From positions 107,836 through 171,835 of the forward strand of contig JAKSYS010000043.1 of NCBI GenBank assembly GCA_022925895.1: a stretch of DNA of 64,000 bases. The letters are read 5' to 3'. Under the pieces are notes generated by a model, which was given only the letters and a program-made list of their open reading frames with translations, was not told where the DNA came from and did no database searches. The DNA comes from Fragilaria crotonensis. Taxonomy: Eukaryota > Bacillariophyta > Fragilariophyceae > Fragilariales > Fragilariaceae. Positions 43,627 to 55,500 of this stretch are shown here, piece by piece; the first letter of the stretch is position 1, and each line of letters starts with the position of its first letter. The position numbers were made by a program, and so were the translations under genes.

Positions 43627-45296
43627 ACTTTTATAGGACGTATGTGTAAGTGTAATTCGGAGATACTTGGAGTACGACTGGTATCCTATGACTACATTGA
43701 GGAACACAAACGCCAGTAGTCCGTACTCCAGTCGACAGTACGGTACCTGCAATTAGCACAACAGTAGTCTTCAGAACGTTTTTACATCGTTCAGTCCTCT
43801 GCAAATAGTACTGGAGTTGGAAAAGTCTTTATTCGGACTCCCCCTGCACCTTGTCAGGAAGGTTGCTAGAATCAACAATCAACCGAAGGACGCATCCTGG
43901 TCCTTACTTACTAATACTCACATCATATGTGGACGGTGGACGGGCAGGTGGCTGAGGAATCACAAGCCCGCACACTCGAAACGCTTGGGAAAGATCTTTT
44001 CAGCCACGACGTGAATCTCGTCTCCATTTGAAGTCGCATACCATGCATACCAAAATTCCCACATAGGAAAATGGATCTCGAGGTAACTATGATGGTACAA
44101 TCGATGCTAGCTCTAAAGTAGTTCTCCTGGAAGGCTCGTCAACGTGTGACCATGATTAATGTACATGCGTCCCTTCTTTCCTCCAGTTCCTCCTGATGTA
44201 CCTCCTGATGTGAGGTAACAAGCTATTAACGAGGGGCAGGCAAAATTATGTGACATCCCCAATGTCGATCCACTGGAATGCTGTAGTGAAGATCGATCTC
44301 GCTCAGAAGCTCAGCAGCCACAAGGCCCATGTCACGAGCAACCAGAGATGAAGGAAAGCATCCTGGAACTTGACGGCAACTGTTTTGTTCAACGATGCCT
44401 CATTCTATCGACGATCTCTACAGCTGTAATCTATGATAACCTTCCAGACTGTGTTCACAATCAAGAGTCCAAAGCCAGTCTCGTCCGTCGGAAGTTTCTC
44501 GTTATGAAATAGGGCTCAAGCATAGAATACCCAGGCATTCACGAGGCATCCACTGGAATCTGAGCGGCAATGCCGAAGATCTAACTTCCACTTCATATGG
44601 CGATGACACGGAAAATTTGAGGCGGTGTGCAGTTTCCAAGTCCCTTCCGCAGTGTCACCATTCGTAAGATAGTAAGGGTAGGAACGATTCTCAACACATA
44701 TGTTACACGTGCTGATCTGATGCTTCAGCGCCTTCGGTATCAATCTTGCAAGTTAAGAGGAAATCAATTTCAAATTGTTTACAAGGTGCTGGAATGTCTC
44801 CGAGTCATCAATATCCCATACTTGCATTTCAGGGAAGTCAACGTCGTCAGTCTTGGCATCATAATCTGCGCTGTTCAAATCACTCGTCTGATTGATGCAC
44901 TGGCATTCATTCGTCGGAAATTCATGAGTCACGATGTTATCAGCAAACGTAACTGTGTTTCGTCGAGGTCGGCCTTTGGTCGACTGCGATTCTGAAGCGC
45001 GATCGATCAATGATGCATTACTCGTATCCATGGTATCGCGCAGCAAGAGAGTTTATGATTGGATGGTATTATACGACGACCCCACTTTGTATTGTCATGG
45101 TTCGGGGCGTAAATGGATTGAGGTAGCGTGACCAGAGACAACCCAAAATGTGAGGTCGTTCCTACATACGACCCAAATTTTCCTGATGTGACTGAATTCG
45201 TTTTCCGTCCGGCATGTCTCGCATCGCTGCTTGTTTGTGTCTTGTCTTGTAAATAGCTACTACATGCCTGGTACACGTACTGTACCTTGTGGCATG
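43627..45296. other. Spacer between the two YR retrotransposons
   Basis: No convincing gene. A minus-strand frame (45046-44753, 97 codons) contains KGRPRRNTVTFADNIVTHEF and an acidic tail. It could be a fragment of a host gene but matches no family I recognise. Confidence 0.4.
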
Positions 45297-45476
45297 CGGG
45301 AGTTTCCGCTTTCGACAGGCTCCCGACTTCGCGCCAGCTGCGATGTATAATGTAGTAGTGGTAGTGAGTGTGTATTGTTGTAGTGTCGGCGGTAGTGGCG
45401 CTTTACTATGTTGCCGCGCACGCCGACCTTCCGAGGTGCCCTCTCCATTCATGAGTGGGGATTGGCACCTCGTTGG
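45297..45476 (-). repeat. Element 2 repeat B2
   Basis: On the plus strand it begins CGGGAGTTTCCGCTTTCGAC and ends GGCACCTCGTTGG. It matches 45689-45871 with small indels. Confidence 0.85.
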
Positions 45477-45487
45477 GCGGGCGGGCG

Positions 45488-45688
45488 GGTTAAACAATTT
45501 TGGAGCTAGTCTCTCGTGCTCGTGGCTCTGCTGTTCAGAGCCTCGTTACACCCGTAGACTACTTGGGGTTGATCTGATCAACCTAAAGAATGTCCTTATC
45601 GTTTAGATGCATTTCAAGGCACCGTTGGAGAGTTTCGTGCGTATCATGTACGTCTGGCTGTCGCTACGTCAGTGCTCCCGTCGTACAG
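45488..45688 (-). repeat. Element 2 repeat A2
   Basis: On the plus strand it begins GGTTAAACAATTTTGGAGC and ends CGTCGTACAG. It matches 51308-51509. It directly abuts B1 at 45689. Confidence 0.9.
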
Positions 45689-45871
45689 CGGGAGTTTCTG
45701 CTTTCGACAGGCTCCCCGACTTCGCGCCAGCTGCGATGTATAATGTAGTAGTGGTAGTGAGTGTGTATTGTTGTAGTGTCGGCGGTAGTGGCGCTTTTTA
45801 CTATGCTGCCGCGCACGCCGACCTTCCGAGGTGCCCTCTCCATTCATGAGTGGGGATTGGCACCTCGTTGG
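45689..45871 (-). repeat. Element 2 repeat B1
   Basis: Second copy of the B repeat. It contains one extra C and two extra T relative to 45297-45476. Confidence 0.85.
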
Positions 45872-47051
45872 CCAAATGGGCCAGGAGGATCCGGAAAGGG
45901 TGGGCCACCGGGGGAGCCGGTGGGAAAGGGTGGGGAGTTGAGGCGAAAATCGCCGCCGCGCAGCATAGTGGCGGCGACCTCGGCCATAACGGGTTGAGCT
46001 TGAACATGGAGGTAACGGTAGATTTCGTCCGATCGCCAACGCCCTATGAGGCGAATGCGATCGGCGCCGATGCCGCCGCAGAGCAAGGCCATGGCGCCGC
46101 CGGCGCGAGTGCAACGGGCGGTGAAATCACGTGCCGCCAGGTCCGTGTGGGGAAGGAGCGCGACGGCAGAGCGCAGGAGGGCGGTAACGTCAGCGGGAGG
46201 ACGTATTGCCACGTGCCGTCGGGGTCTTGTAGGCGTTGAGCGGCGTCACAGGGTGGCGCCGTCAAGGCGAAGTTGCTGAACGCGGCGGATGAGGGCATGG
46301 ACGGGGCACAGAGGGTGGCCGCTCCGGCCGTGGCCGATCGTCTCGCCCCGACGCCGTTCTTCTGCGAGGTAAAGGTGACGGAACCAAAGGAGGCGGCGAG
46401 CAGATCGTTGAGGGCAGTGAATCGGGTCCAAACGACGGTGCCCAATGGAGAGGCCGACGTCTTGGAGGCGAAAGAGGTCGTCGGCAACGGTGCGGGGCAA
46501 CCGCTGTACTCGCCAGGGCGGAGAAGGAAGTAGTAAGCCAAGACAAGGCAGTCACCGGTAGCGGCAAGCCGCGACGCCGGGGGTTGTGTGAAGGCCAAAG
46601 CGTACGCCTGACGGATGACCGACAAGGGGAGCGGCTTCACTCGTGTAGGGGGCGGGTCGGCTTTGTGCCAAGCTCGAAAGAGGGCTCGAAGACGAAAATC
46701 CAAGTCGCCAAAGGAATTCAGGCGAGGGTCCACGGACCCCACCCGGGAGAACGCCTGTGCCACCTGGCGCACGGCTTCCTCCACTGTGCGAGAGCGCACT
46801 GGGCGATCGCGGGGGGCAATGCGCCCGGTGCGGTACTGGTGGGCGAAGAGGAGCAGGACTGGGACGGGGTCGCCGGGGATGTCGCTGAGGTCCGGACAAA
46901 TGCCGTTGGCGCGGCAGAAACGGAGCCAGACGCGCGAGGTGGCGGCAGTGGCGGCGACACGATGCGTAGAGTGGCTGGCACGTAGCGTTGTTTCGACAGC
47001 GCACCAATCACGGCAGAGAGCATGTTGGGTTCCAGGTGGAGCAACGTCCAT
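45872..47051 (-). pseudogene. Element 2 tyrosine recombinase, frameshifted
   Basis: The N-terminal part (47051 downward) has ATSRVWLRFCRANGI and QVAQAFSRVGS. Box I is in YYFLLRPGEYSG. After shifts near 46500 and 46240 the C-terminal part shows DFTARCTRAGGAMALLCGGI and LIGRWRSDEIYRYLHV with the nucleophile Tyr. The H-x-x-R box reads R-C-T-R, so the usual His is replaced. I recall Arg at this position in other diatom elements of this group, so this may be a lineage feature and not decay. Frame breaks make this copy inactive as it stands. Confidence 0.7.
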
Positions 47052-49021
47052 GAGGTGTCCTGGGGGTACAGAGCGTTAAAGTGTGAGAGCAGGGCACTGT
47101 CGGACAAATCCCAACGCCGACTCGCGTCATCGGCCATTACGTTGGATTTTCCAGCGATAAAGTCGTGATGAGGAACGTAGCGGAAGCGGCGTTGGTGGAG
47201 TGCGTTGAGGCGGAGGAGGTAGGCCCGGGCTGAGCGGGTTGTGGAGGACCCCTTGGTGGCCCACGCTAAGGAAGCGCGGTTATCCCCGGCCATCCAGATG
47301 AGACGTTCGGCCACCGCGGCTGGGTTACACTGAACGAGGGCGTGTTTATGCGCGAGCGTGCCTGCCAGCTCAAGGTCGGAAATCGACAAGGTGCCGCTGC
47401 GATTGTCGCTTGTCACAAGCGCGCGTTGGATAGCCCGCGGAAACGTGGCGCGCCAAACGATGGGGCCCTGGTTGGGGCGGAACCATACGCCACCCATACC
47501 TCGGCCGCACGCGTCACAGGCTCCGAACGCAACCGGGATGCCTGACGGCACGAATTCTCGTAGGCGCGTAGGACGGTCCCGCAGGGAGGCAGCGATAAGC
47601 CGAAAGTCGGCTAAGCTGTCGAAGACCTGGCGAGTGAGCCGAAGGCGGTGGCGGGACTTCTGGCGGAGCGTGTCTTGGAGAACCGAAAAAACGTGCGCCC
47701 GGCAGCGCCGGGGCCATGGAGCGAAGTTCGCCCAGCAGGCGATGCCAGTCGGCGATAGGGACCCGTTTGCGTGTAGGTGGGAAGGCGTCAAGGAGTGCGT
47801 AGAGGCGGTCCAGGCGGTGCGGAGGTAGGCACAACGTACCAGCCACGGTATCCAGGTCCCAGCCGAGTACTACCTTCCTCGTGGACCAGCACGCGTCACC
47901 TTGTCGGAGCTTCTTCACCGACACGGGTTCCTTGCGGCTCGACCGGTCAGCCGGGGAGAGGGGACGTAGGACTCGGTCGATCGAGTGGAGGGCTGTGCAC
48001 ATCACCCGTCGCTGGTGGCGGGTGGTTTGCGCCGCTAGAATAAAGTCGTCGACATACGCAAGCGGGGGGGTTTGCAAGGTCGGCGAGCCCATACGGGCCA
48101 TCTGCCATGCAGCCGCTGCAACCGTGGACGAGGTCGGCACTTGAGTGGTGGTCGCGGGGGGCGTCGCGGCCAGTGTTTCGAGGCGGTGCGGTAGTGGGGG
48201 GTCCCAGCGCCGCAATGCCGCGTTGAGCAAATCGCAGGCGGTCTCGGTGACCGACGTGAAGTATGGTGGGCTCTCAACCCAGCCCATCGGCAGGGCTAAT
48301 GGGAACGCCACCAGAGGATCGCTGGTATCCGAGGGCAGGACGACTCCCAAGCGTGGGATGTCGCGCGGCTGGAGACCGATGCGGTAAAACCCATCGGCGA
48401 TGTCAATTTTGGCAAGATACACTGGCCCGTAGGCCGGGTTGGCTTGCAACGATCTTTGCCAGGACACGTTGAAGGGTCTTCCTGAATTGCATTGCTTCTG
48501 AGGGTAAGGCGCGCTGTCTCATTGTTAACCCCGGAGTAGGTGTAGTCAACAATGAGTCGCGACCGGCGATCGCGCTGGGGCACGACTCCCAGCGGCGACA
48601 GTCGCAGGTGGGGAGTGTGAGCGCCACTGATAGTGGCAGGACCGTCCAAAACCTTGCGCGCAAAACTCTAGCATCTCGGTGCACACGAAGTCGATATCGG
48701 CGTCAGCAGACTGGTGGGACCCCGCCGGGCCGCCTGAATGATCGTTGCCTGTGCCCAGGGCCCCGTCTGCAGCGGGACCCCCACTCCGCGGCGACGAAGG
48801 TGTTCCATCAAGCGAGCTGCTTTGTGGGGGAGTGCTCCCACGGTGTCCGCTATGTCTGCTGGGCCACGTTCTTCCAAGACAAACAGTTCCCATGATCCGA
48901 TATTCGCTAATTTATGTGCTGCACGTTCTGCATACTTACGTAATGTTAGTTCCGCGTTCGAGGGTTTTGGCGCTGGGTTTCGTCCCGGTCGAGCGCGCGT
49001 GGTTGCCTCTCTGGTAGCCAA
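46900..49021 (-). pseudogene. Element 2 pol: reverse transcriptase and RNase H, frameshifted
   Basis: From 49021 downward: ALPHKAARLMEHLRRRGVGV, LSPLGVVPQRDRRSRLIVDY, then the catalytic RT motifs YLAKIDIADGFYRIGL, LPMGWVESPPYF and LAYVDDFILAAQ (Y-x-D-D at about 48035-48060) and KVVLGWDLDTVAGTL. RNase H follows in another frame (47791-46718): FGACDACGRGMGGVW, ISDLELAGTLAHKHAL, MAGDNRASLAWATKG and NVMADDASRRWDLSD. At least three frame changes occur (near 48650, 48460 and 47700). Confidence 0.75.
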
Positions 49022-49102
49022 GTCCTGATCGCCGAGCCAAGGCGGTGCGTCGAGGAGCCAGGGCGCGGTAGCTGAACCAGCCGCCGTACCCTGGCCGCCC
49101 CG

Positions 49103-51274
49103 TCAAGCGCTGGTGCCCCCTCCCGATGCTGTGGCCGGAACCACAAGGTGTGTGCGGACGTGCGAGAGCAGGCGGGTGCGCTCCCCTTGGGATGCAAACG
49201 GGCGGTGCGTGGCTGCACGTCCACAGTTCGTGTAGCAGCCGCCTCGGCCCCACCAGGACACACAAAATTCGTTCCCTGCATCATTTGCGAGCGGCGGATG
49301 CGCACGGAGGAGATCCCGCATCTGAGGTCGCAATTGGAGTGTGTCAAACTCCGTGTCTCGTGCTGGGTTTGCTACGTAGGTTCCCTGCGTGCTGGCTACC
49401 GCCGTACCCCCACTTCCGCTCCCGCGTCCCCCACTGGTCGTAGATGTAAGGCTCGAGGCTGCGGAGGCGGCTGTAGAGGCGCGGGTGGTTCTGGTATTGA
49501 TGGAGCCCGTGCCCCCGCTCGCAGGCGGTGTGGGTTCCACCGTGACCGTCATCGGTAGTGGCAACCACGAGGGTGACATGTGGAAACTGCCCCGCTGGAG
49601 GTCGCGGAGGAGATCCCGGAATGACGGGAGTTCCGGCGTGTCGCCGGCCTCCCCTGTGCCACCGATACTTCCCACCTGAAGGGCCTGTAAGTATTCGTAC
49701 GCGTTAATCTGCACGTGTCGGAGGACATGCGCTGGGTAGACTTCCCCCCATGGGGTAGTACCTGCTAGTGCTTGGTGTTGACCCAGAAACTGCGGCAGCC
49801 GTTCGTGGAAGGCGTTGGCGAGAAGCCACATGCACTTCACAAAGGGATTGGACTCTCCGGGTCCTTTAAACAAGGTGTGTACAAGTACAGCGTAACGCCG
49901 CAAGGTGAGGCTTACTTGATTGAGATCGCGCGGGAGCTTAACCTCTCTTTCGCTCGGATGTCGCGTATGTCGGCTAGCGATGCGTTGGCTGTTCCCGATC
50001 AAGCTGGATTCGCGACCGTCGCGTCGTCCAGTGCTCGGTAGTGATCGGACTGATTTGTATACGCCACCAGAAATGGCTGGCAGCCTGCCGATAGATCGTC
50101 TGGCCCATTGCCGGCGAAGTTTAGGCTCGAGACTACCTGTTTCAGCCCAGTGGTAACCGCTGGGCAGTAGAGGTCAGGTGTGAGTCCCCGCGCGACGCAA
50201 ACACTGGTCATCTCCTGTTGGATCACCGACTGTTGTTCGCCCTTTGCACAGCGTGCGAGGCGACTCCAGATGGGAGCCAGCTCATCGACGGTGGTCACCT
50301 GACAGTAGCGAAGGAGGACTGGGTAGGTTTCTCTGTAAGCCTCTAGCACCCCTTTGGATTCCCGTGCTCCTCTTGTTCCCCCTTCACCCGCGTCAGCGGC
50401 GAGCCGCTGTACCGCCGTCAGCATCTGGTCAAAGGTTCCCACGGTCGTGTCTCCACCACCGCGTCGCTGACCAGGGAGATCCGCATAAACCTTCGCCGCA
50501 ACGTAATCGCTGATTGCAGCTGGTAGGAGCAGTAGCGCGAAACTCTGCGCCACCGCGGGTAGGGCTGCCTGGTCGCCCCCACCACCTCGCGCGGTGCAGG
50601 CAACTCGCAGCCACGAGAGTACATCGCTGCACTCCTCCAACGTACCGTCCGCCGCTAACATACCCGCCAGTTCTTGGTAGGCAATCGCTGGTGCGATCCC
50701 GTCCCGATGTATAAGTGCCGCGGCATACTTGGTGGGGATAACCTGGGTCATACGAGGTCGTACTACCTCGGTATCGGGATCATCGGCCCCGTATGGTCCG
50801 AGGTAGACCCCTGGCGGCGCTGCCGCCAGTTGCTCGGGCATAATGGCGATGGTTGGTACTGCACCCCGCACCAATGAGAGAGAAATGCGAGTTGTCCACT
50901 CGACGACTGGCATTTGGGCCGCGCGCACATCGCCCAGTAGCGCCATGCTCAAGTCGATCATCCTGCCTCCCTTCGTTGGGTAGCTCAAAGTATCGCATCA
51001 TGCGATGTGGGATTCGCACTCCAACGCTGGCATCCGGTCTCCTCAAAAGACAGAGGAACGTCATCGGTCGACGCTCGCTGAGAGCATAGGTCTGTTCCCT
51101 CAAGTTTGTCGGCGTAGGTCTTTCTCCTCCACCTAAGGTCTCGGTGAACCGGTAGCTCGCCACGAGGCGTCCTGGTGCTGGTTCGCCTGCCTGATACCCG
51201 ACCGCAGCGTATAACTCCCGGTAATTACTGGGAGGCAGCGTGCCGGTGGCATCGGGTGGCTGCTGCTGTGCCAT
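49103..51274 (-). pseudogene. Element 2 gag-like ORF1, frameshifted
   Basis: Three adjacent minus-strand frames: ATG 51274 (MAQQQPPDATG), then 50988-49999 (330 codons, no domain recognised, starting near MIDLSMALLGDVRAAQ) and 50002-49103. The latter two overlap by an ATGA. The last piece ends with a Cys/His motif, FCVSWWGRGGCYTNCGRAATH, equivalent in position to the C3H motif of element 1 gag. The first shift near 51000 truncates the N-terminal frame. The overlap at 50000 could be a real ORF boundary or another indel. Confidence 0.6.
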
Positions 51275-51307
51275 TACTTGGATTCTTCAAGTCTTGTGCC
51301 AGCAGGT

Positions 51308-51509
51308 GGTTAAACAATTTTGGAGCTAGTCTCCTCGTGCTCGTGGCTCTGCTGTTCAGAGCCTCGTTACACCCGTAGACTACTTGGGGTTGATCTGATC
51401 AACCTAAAGAATGTCCTTATCGTTTAGATGCATTTCAAGGCACCGTTGGAGAGTTTCGTGCGTACCATGTACGTCTGGCTGTCGCTACGTCAGTGCTCCC
51501 GTCGTACAG
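51308..51509 (-). repeat. Element 2 repeat A1
   Basis: A 202-bp copy of the A repeat at the element's 5' end on the minus strand. It differs from A2 by one base in the CTCCTCG/CTCTCG run and few other sites. Confidence 0.9.
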
Positions 51510-52517
51510 GTGATAGCCACGACACGCCACGAGCCACGACTGAAGGGTGATGGGGGTAAGGTCACGGTACCAGTACCATACCGATATCCTAACCTTGTAT
51601 CATACTGTAGTGCTACAATGCATTTTGCGATGCATCACGTTATGTGATACAGTACTCCGGAATATGTAAAATGCACTCTACTATCGGTAGCTAGTAGTAT
51701 ACTTGAGTAGAGGAGTACGAGTACTGTATTTCATACTACAGTATTTTGTAGTGTACGTAGTACGTAGTATCTGGGAGCCCGTCTGTGTCCCCTTTTCGAG
51801 CCGGTCAGTCTTTTCTTTGCGTAGCTTCTACATCACTGTCTATACGAATACCATCCGGAGATGAGATTCTGGAGGTATTTTTTTATCCCATAAAAAGTAC
51901 ATGGTTGGCTGATAACGCAGTTAATTTCACGAAGTCGATTTTTATAGAACGTTTGACCGGCTCGAAAAGGGACATAGACGGGCTCCCATACACTGATACT
52001 CCAGTACAAGTTGTCTACCGTAGTTTGACGTTGAGTAAAATGCAAATCAACGTCTTATGACTCGTACGGGTACATTGTACATAATAGCTAGTAGTAATAG
52101 ATTACTTGTACCAGGTACATATGACCACGATTCTGATGAGAATGTCTTTTCAATACATGAGTCGAATGTATGTATTCATAACTGGGGTACTACGAGTGAG
52201 CGAGTGCAAGTGTGCAATAGATGGGACGATTGGATGAATGCTCCAACATTCCAACACTATGCTTACTGCAACTAATTCATTGGCCTAAAGCGGGAAATCC
52301 GACCCACGTCGTCCCGACGTCCTGACTAGATCGATTCCGACTACCAGGTAGTTGTAGAGGCTTGTTATGTCTTGTGTCAGTTTAAAAGTTAAGATTCAAC
52401 CATGAAATTAGTCGACAGCTACTCTTAACTCTTAAGCGATTTTGGCAAAAGCCGGTGTTGCAGGTGGGTCTCGCACAAGTGCATGGTAACAACAAGCCTC
52501 ACTGCAATGGACACCAT
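51510..52517. other. Intergenic, GTAC-rich
   Basis: Lies between element 2 and the ABC transporter pseudogene. GTAC and TAGTAC motifs are dense at 51560-51780 and 52060-52110. Short frames are not credible genes. Confidence 0.5.
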
Positions 52518-55500
52518 TTAACGTTTCGTCCACACTATGAAGCGAATGGCAACCAGCTTCAATATCTCAATGCCAAGCAAGAATCCGACAACTGCGGTGA
52601 CACAATAGTTCCACTTCGTGTTTGCCTGCAAAGAACCATCGTCGAAATCGGCCCAGCCAAAGAAGAAGAGAATAACTTCCCCGGGCAGGGTAATCCCGTT
52701 CCTGATGATATCAATCACAATCAAGATAACATTGGAGTGGCTTAAGATGAATTGAATGGTGTTTTCAACCACAGGAGGGAGAAACGCGTTGATCAGGCAC
52801 AGAAGCAACTTCCATTGGGAGGTTTCGCCCATCTCCTCAAAAGCGGCTGTGGAGAAATCGCTGGGAGTACCGTCAATTGTATTTCCTGACCCTATGGTTG
52901 CGTTTCCTCCAAAAGAAGGCGCAAAGCATTCCGTTATCATCGATAGGGGAAGACTTGCGACAGCCGCATCAAAGGCATCTTTGCAGGGCGGTCTGAAGCC
53001 AGTAAAACAAAGCATCGTACTCAACGGCGGATTTTGCATGCATTCGTTGTCCACAATGCAGGACACCAACGTTCGAACGTCTCCAACTGCGCTCTGACTA
53101 TTAGTGCCATTTCCAGCTGCGCCAATAAGCGACACCAATGTTGCTGCACCTCTTGATGCATTGCTGAAACCGTCAGCCCCTGGCGCAAACAAGACAAGGT
53201 TTGTAAGGTTTGTAAAGTTAGTAGACCTTTCCGGGAAAAACCCACTCAAATCAAGGTCAATTGTATACGTGTTTCCAGCGAGTTCATTGGTCACCAAGCC
53301 TTGCAAGATGTAACGAAAGAGATTCGCCCAATACGCCCAAACCCATCCAGCAGGCATAGCGGTAACAGTGATTAGGAACCCCATCAGGATGACACTCAAA
53401 ATCACAGATAAACCTGCCAATCCATGGGCGCTCTCCTCATTTGGCGAGACCAAAGCGAAGAGCTGACCCATCGACATGATGACCCAATTCGCAAGGACAA
53501 TCATCAAGATGAAATACCCCATTATCGGGCCTTCAAGGCGAAACCCAACCACAAAGTAGAAAAAGACGAACATTAGCATACCGTTGAGCAGATGAAATGG
53601 CACATCGGCGATAAGGGATCCCATTCCGTACGCAAGTCGAGTGTATGTTCCTGATACCGTTTCACGATAAAGCACAGCCCTGTCGTCAATGAGAGGGACG
53701 ACTGCGGCAGCCATGGGAATCACGAGCACAAAGACAACGAAAAATATGGAACCAATCGAGAAAATTGCACCCGTGATAGTGCCCTTGTCGCCGTAGAAGA
53801 CAACGCCCATGTAAAACGAAACCAAAACCGAGCAGATCAGTCTCATGAAACTATAGCTGGGGTTTCTCCATTGGGTAATGAGAGGCGTTTGATAGAAGCA
53901 TAACTCGATCAAGGAGGAGTTGGGCTTTGAGGTATGAATCTCATGTTGCGGGACGGCAGTTGCATTCCCTTCAGATCGTTTTCGACCGCAATTGTCAACT
54001 CTTCGTGTTGAGTGGTTCCTCAAAGGCGGCAACAGCTTCATCAGGATCTGCGGATGTTAAGGCCATAAGTACAAAGTCTGCTGGGTTGCACGATTCTGGA
54101 GCTTGCCTCTTTCCTAGCGTGGAAAAGTGGGACAAGACAGTCTGGGACTTCAACCCATCTCTCCCATGTACGCAACACGACCGCCCTGGAAAGCAGCAGC
54201 AAGTCGTCAAACGCATCCCAAATAATAAGGTTGGTGAATTGTCAAGGTAATGAGCCTGAGAGCATCTGTTGCGCGGCGAATGGCCTGCACAACTAAGGCT
54301 GCTGCATTGCTGTCCAATCCAGTTGTAGGTTCATCCAAGAACAAGATACGAGGCTGGACGACGAGTTGAATCGCAATAGTCAACCTCTTTCGAGCATGTT
54401 TGGCAGACCTTCGCCTTCTAATTCACGACCTACAACCATGTCCAGCCATTGCTTGAGATCCATCAAGTCAACGACTCGGCTGATAATCTCGTCCTTTTCA
54501 CTTCGCGGATAGACGACAATTAGCTGTGAAGCGAAGTGTTTCCAGCGTGGATAAGTAAGGATTCAAGATGTCGTTCTGTTCGGCATAGCCGCTGATCTTC
54601 TTCCAAAGACTGGCTTGTTTCGGCTGTCCATCAATAATGATGTCGCCAGTGATTCTCCCACCAGTTTTATAGCCAGCAATAACATCGAGAAGTGTCGTTT
54701 TCCAGCACCACTGAAAGAGCGGCAATTGTTAGATGATGATAGATCCTGAGGCCGACTTATGCCTTACCTGCTTCCCATAAGCGCACACATGCGTGATCGG
54801 GTGAAACGAGCATTCACAGAGTTCAACAAAGTGAGTTCGCTCATGCCGGAGGAGACTTCCTCTGTGCTAGCCCCTGACAGTCGGACCAAGAATGGCCCCA
54901 TCAAAGATTTGCAAGTCAAGCGAGATTTCTGCGTGCCAGGGACATGATAGCAAAGATCACGAACGGCCAAGACCATTGGCCAGCTATCATGCCCTTGTGT
55001 GTTTGTGGGAGCAAGTGCCTTGCTTGCGCCTGTGGGAGATGGCAACGACTCAAGGCCCTGGCTCGCTGTCATCTCAAGAGATTTAACGCATGATTGGGGG
55101 CGGCGAGTCTGGTTGTGATACCAAGATCGCGTTACCTCGACGTAGTAAAGTCCAAAGAGATCTGCAACAATAGCCAGGATGAAAAGCATGCACAGGTTCA
55201 ATGCCTTGATGTCAGCGTAGGCACCCCAGTCAACGCGAGGCAAACTAAAGATACTTAGCCAGTCATCGCCTGTCAATGAACCAATGGCAACACCATCAGG
55301 ACCGCCGCCCACAAAAGCAAACAGCTCTCTTCCGGCGAACTCGTTCAGCATCATGCCTTCGAATGCGTAGGAAACAGGAGTTACCCACGAGAGCCAGCGA
55401 AGAATCCATGGGATGCCGCCATAGGTGGGCATAAATCCAGCCACAGTTCCCCAACCGATGATGACAACAGTTGACATGGCGTTGGCAGATACCTGTTTTC

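Larger units (their letters stand above)
45297..51509 (-). mobile_element. PAT/Ngaro-type YR retrotransposon (element 2), opposite orientation
   Basis: Read on the minus strand the order is A1 (51509-51308), ORFs, B1 (45871-45689), A2 (45688-45488) and B2 (45476-45297), the same split-direct-repeat plan as element 1. There is no visible sequence similarity in the repeats. The A copies are about 202 and 201 bp, and the B copies about 183 and 180 bp. They differ by a few single-base indels, so this insertion is older than element 1 or less accurately copied. Internal frames give gag with a zinc motif, reverse transcriptase (YVDD), RNase H and tyrosine recombinase, with many frame breaks. Confidence 0.85.

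Noticed and set aside
52755-53097. Plus-strand open frame over the ABC transporter TMD2
   Set aside because: It is antisense to a region with a clear run of membrane helices in the minus-strand frame.
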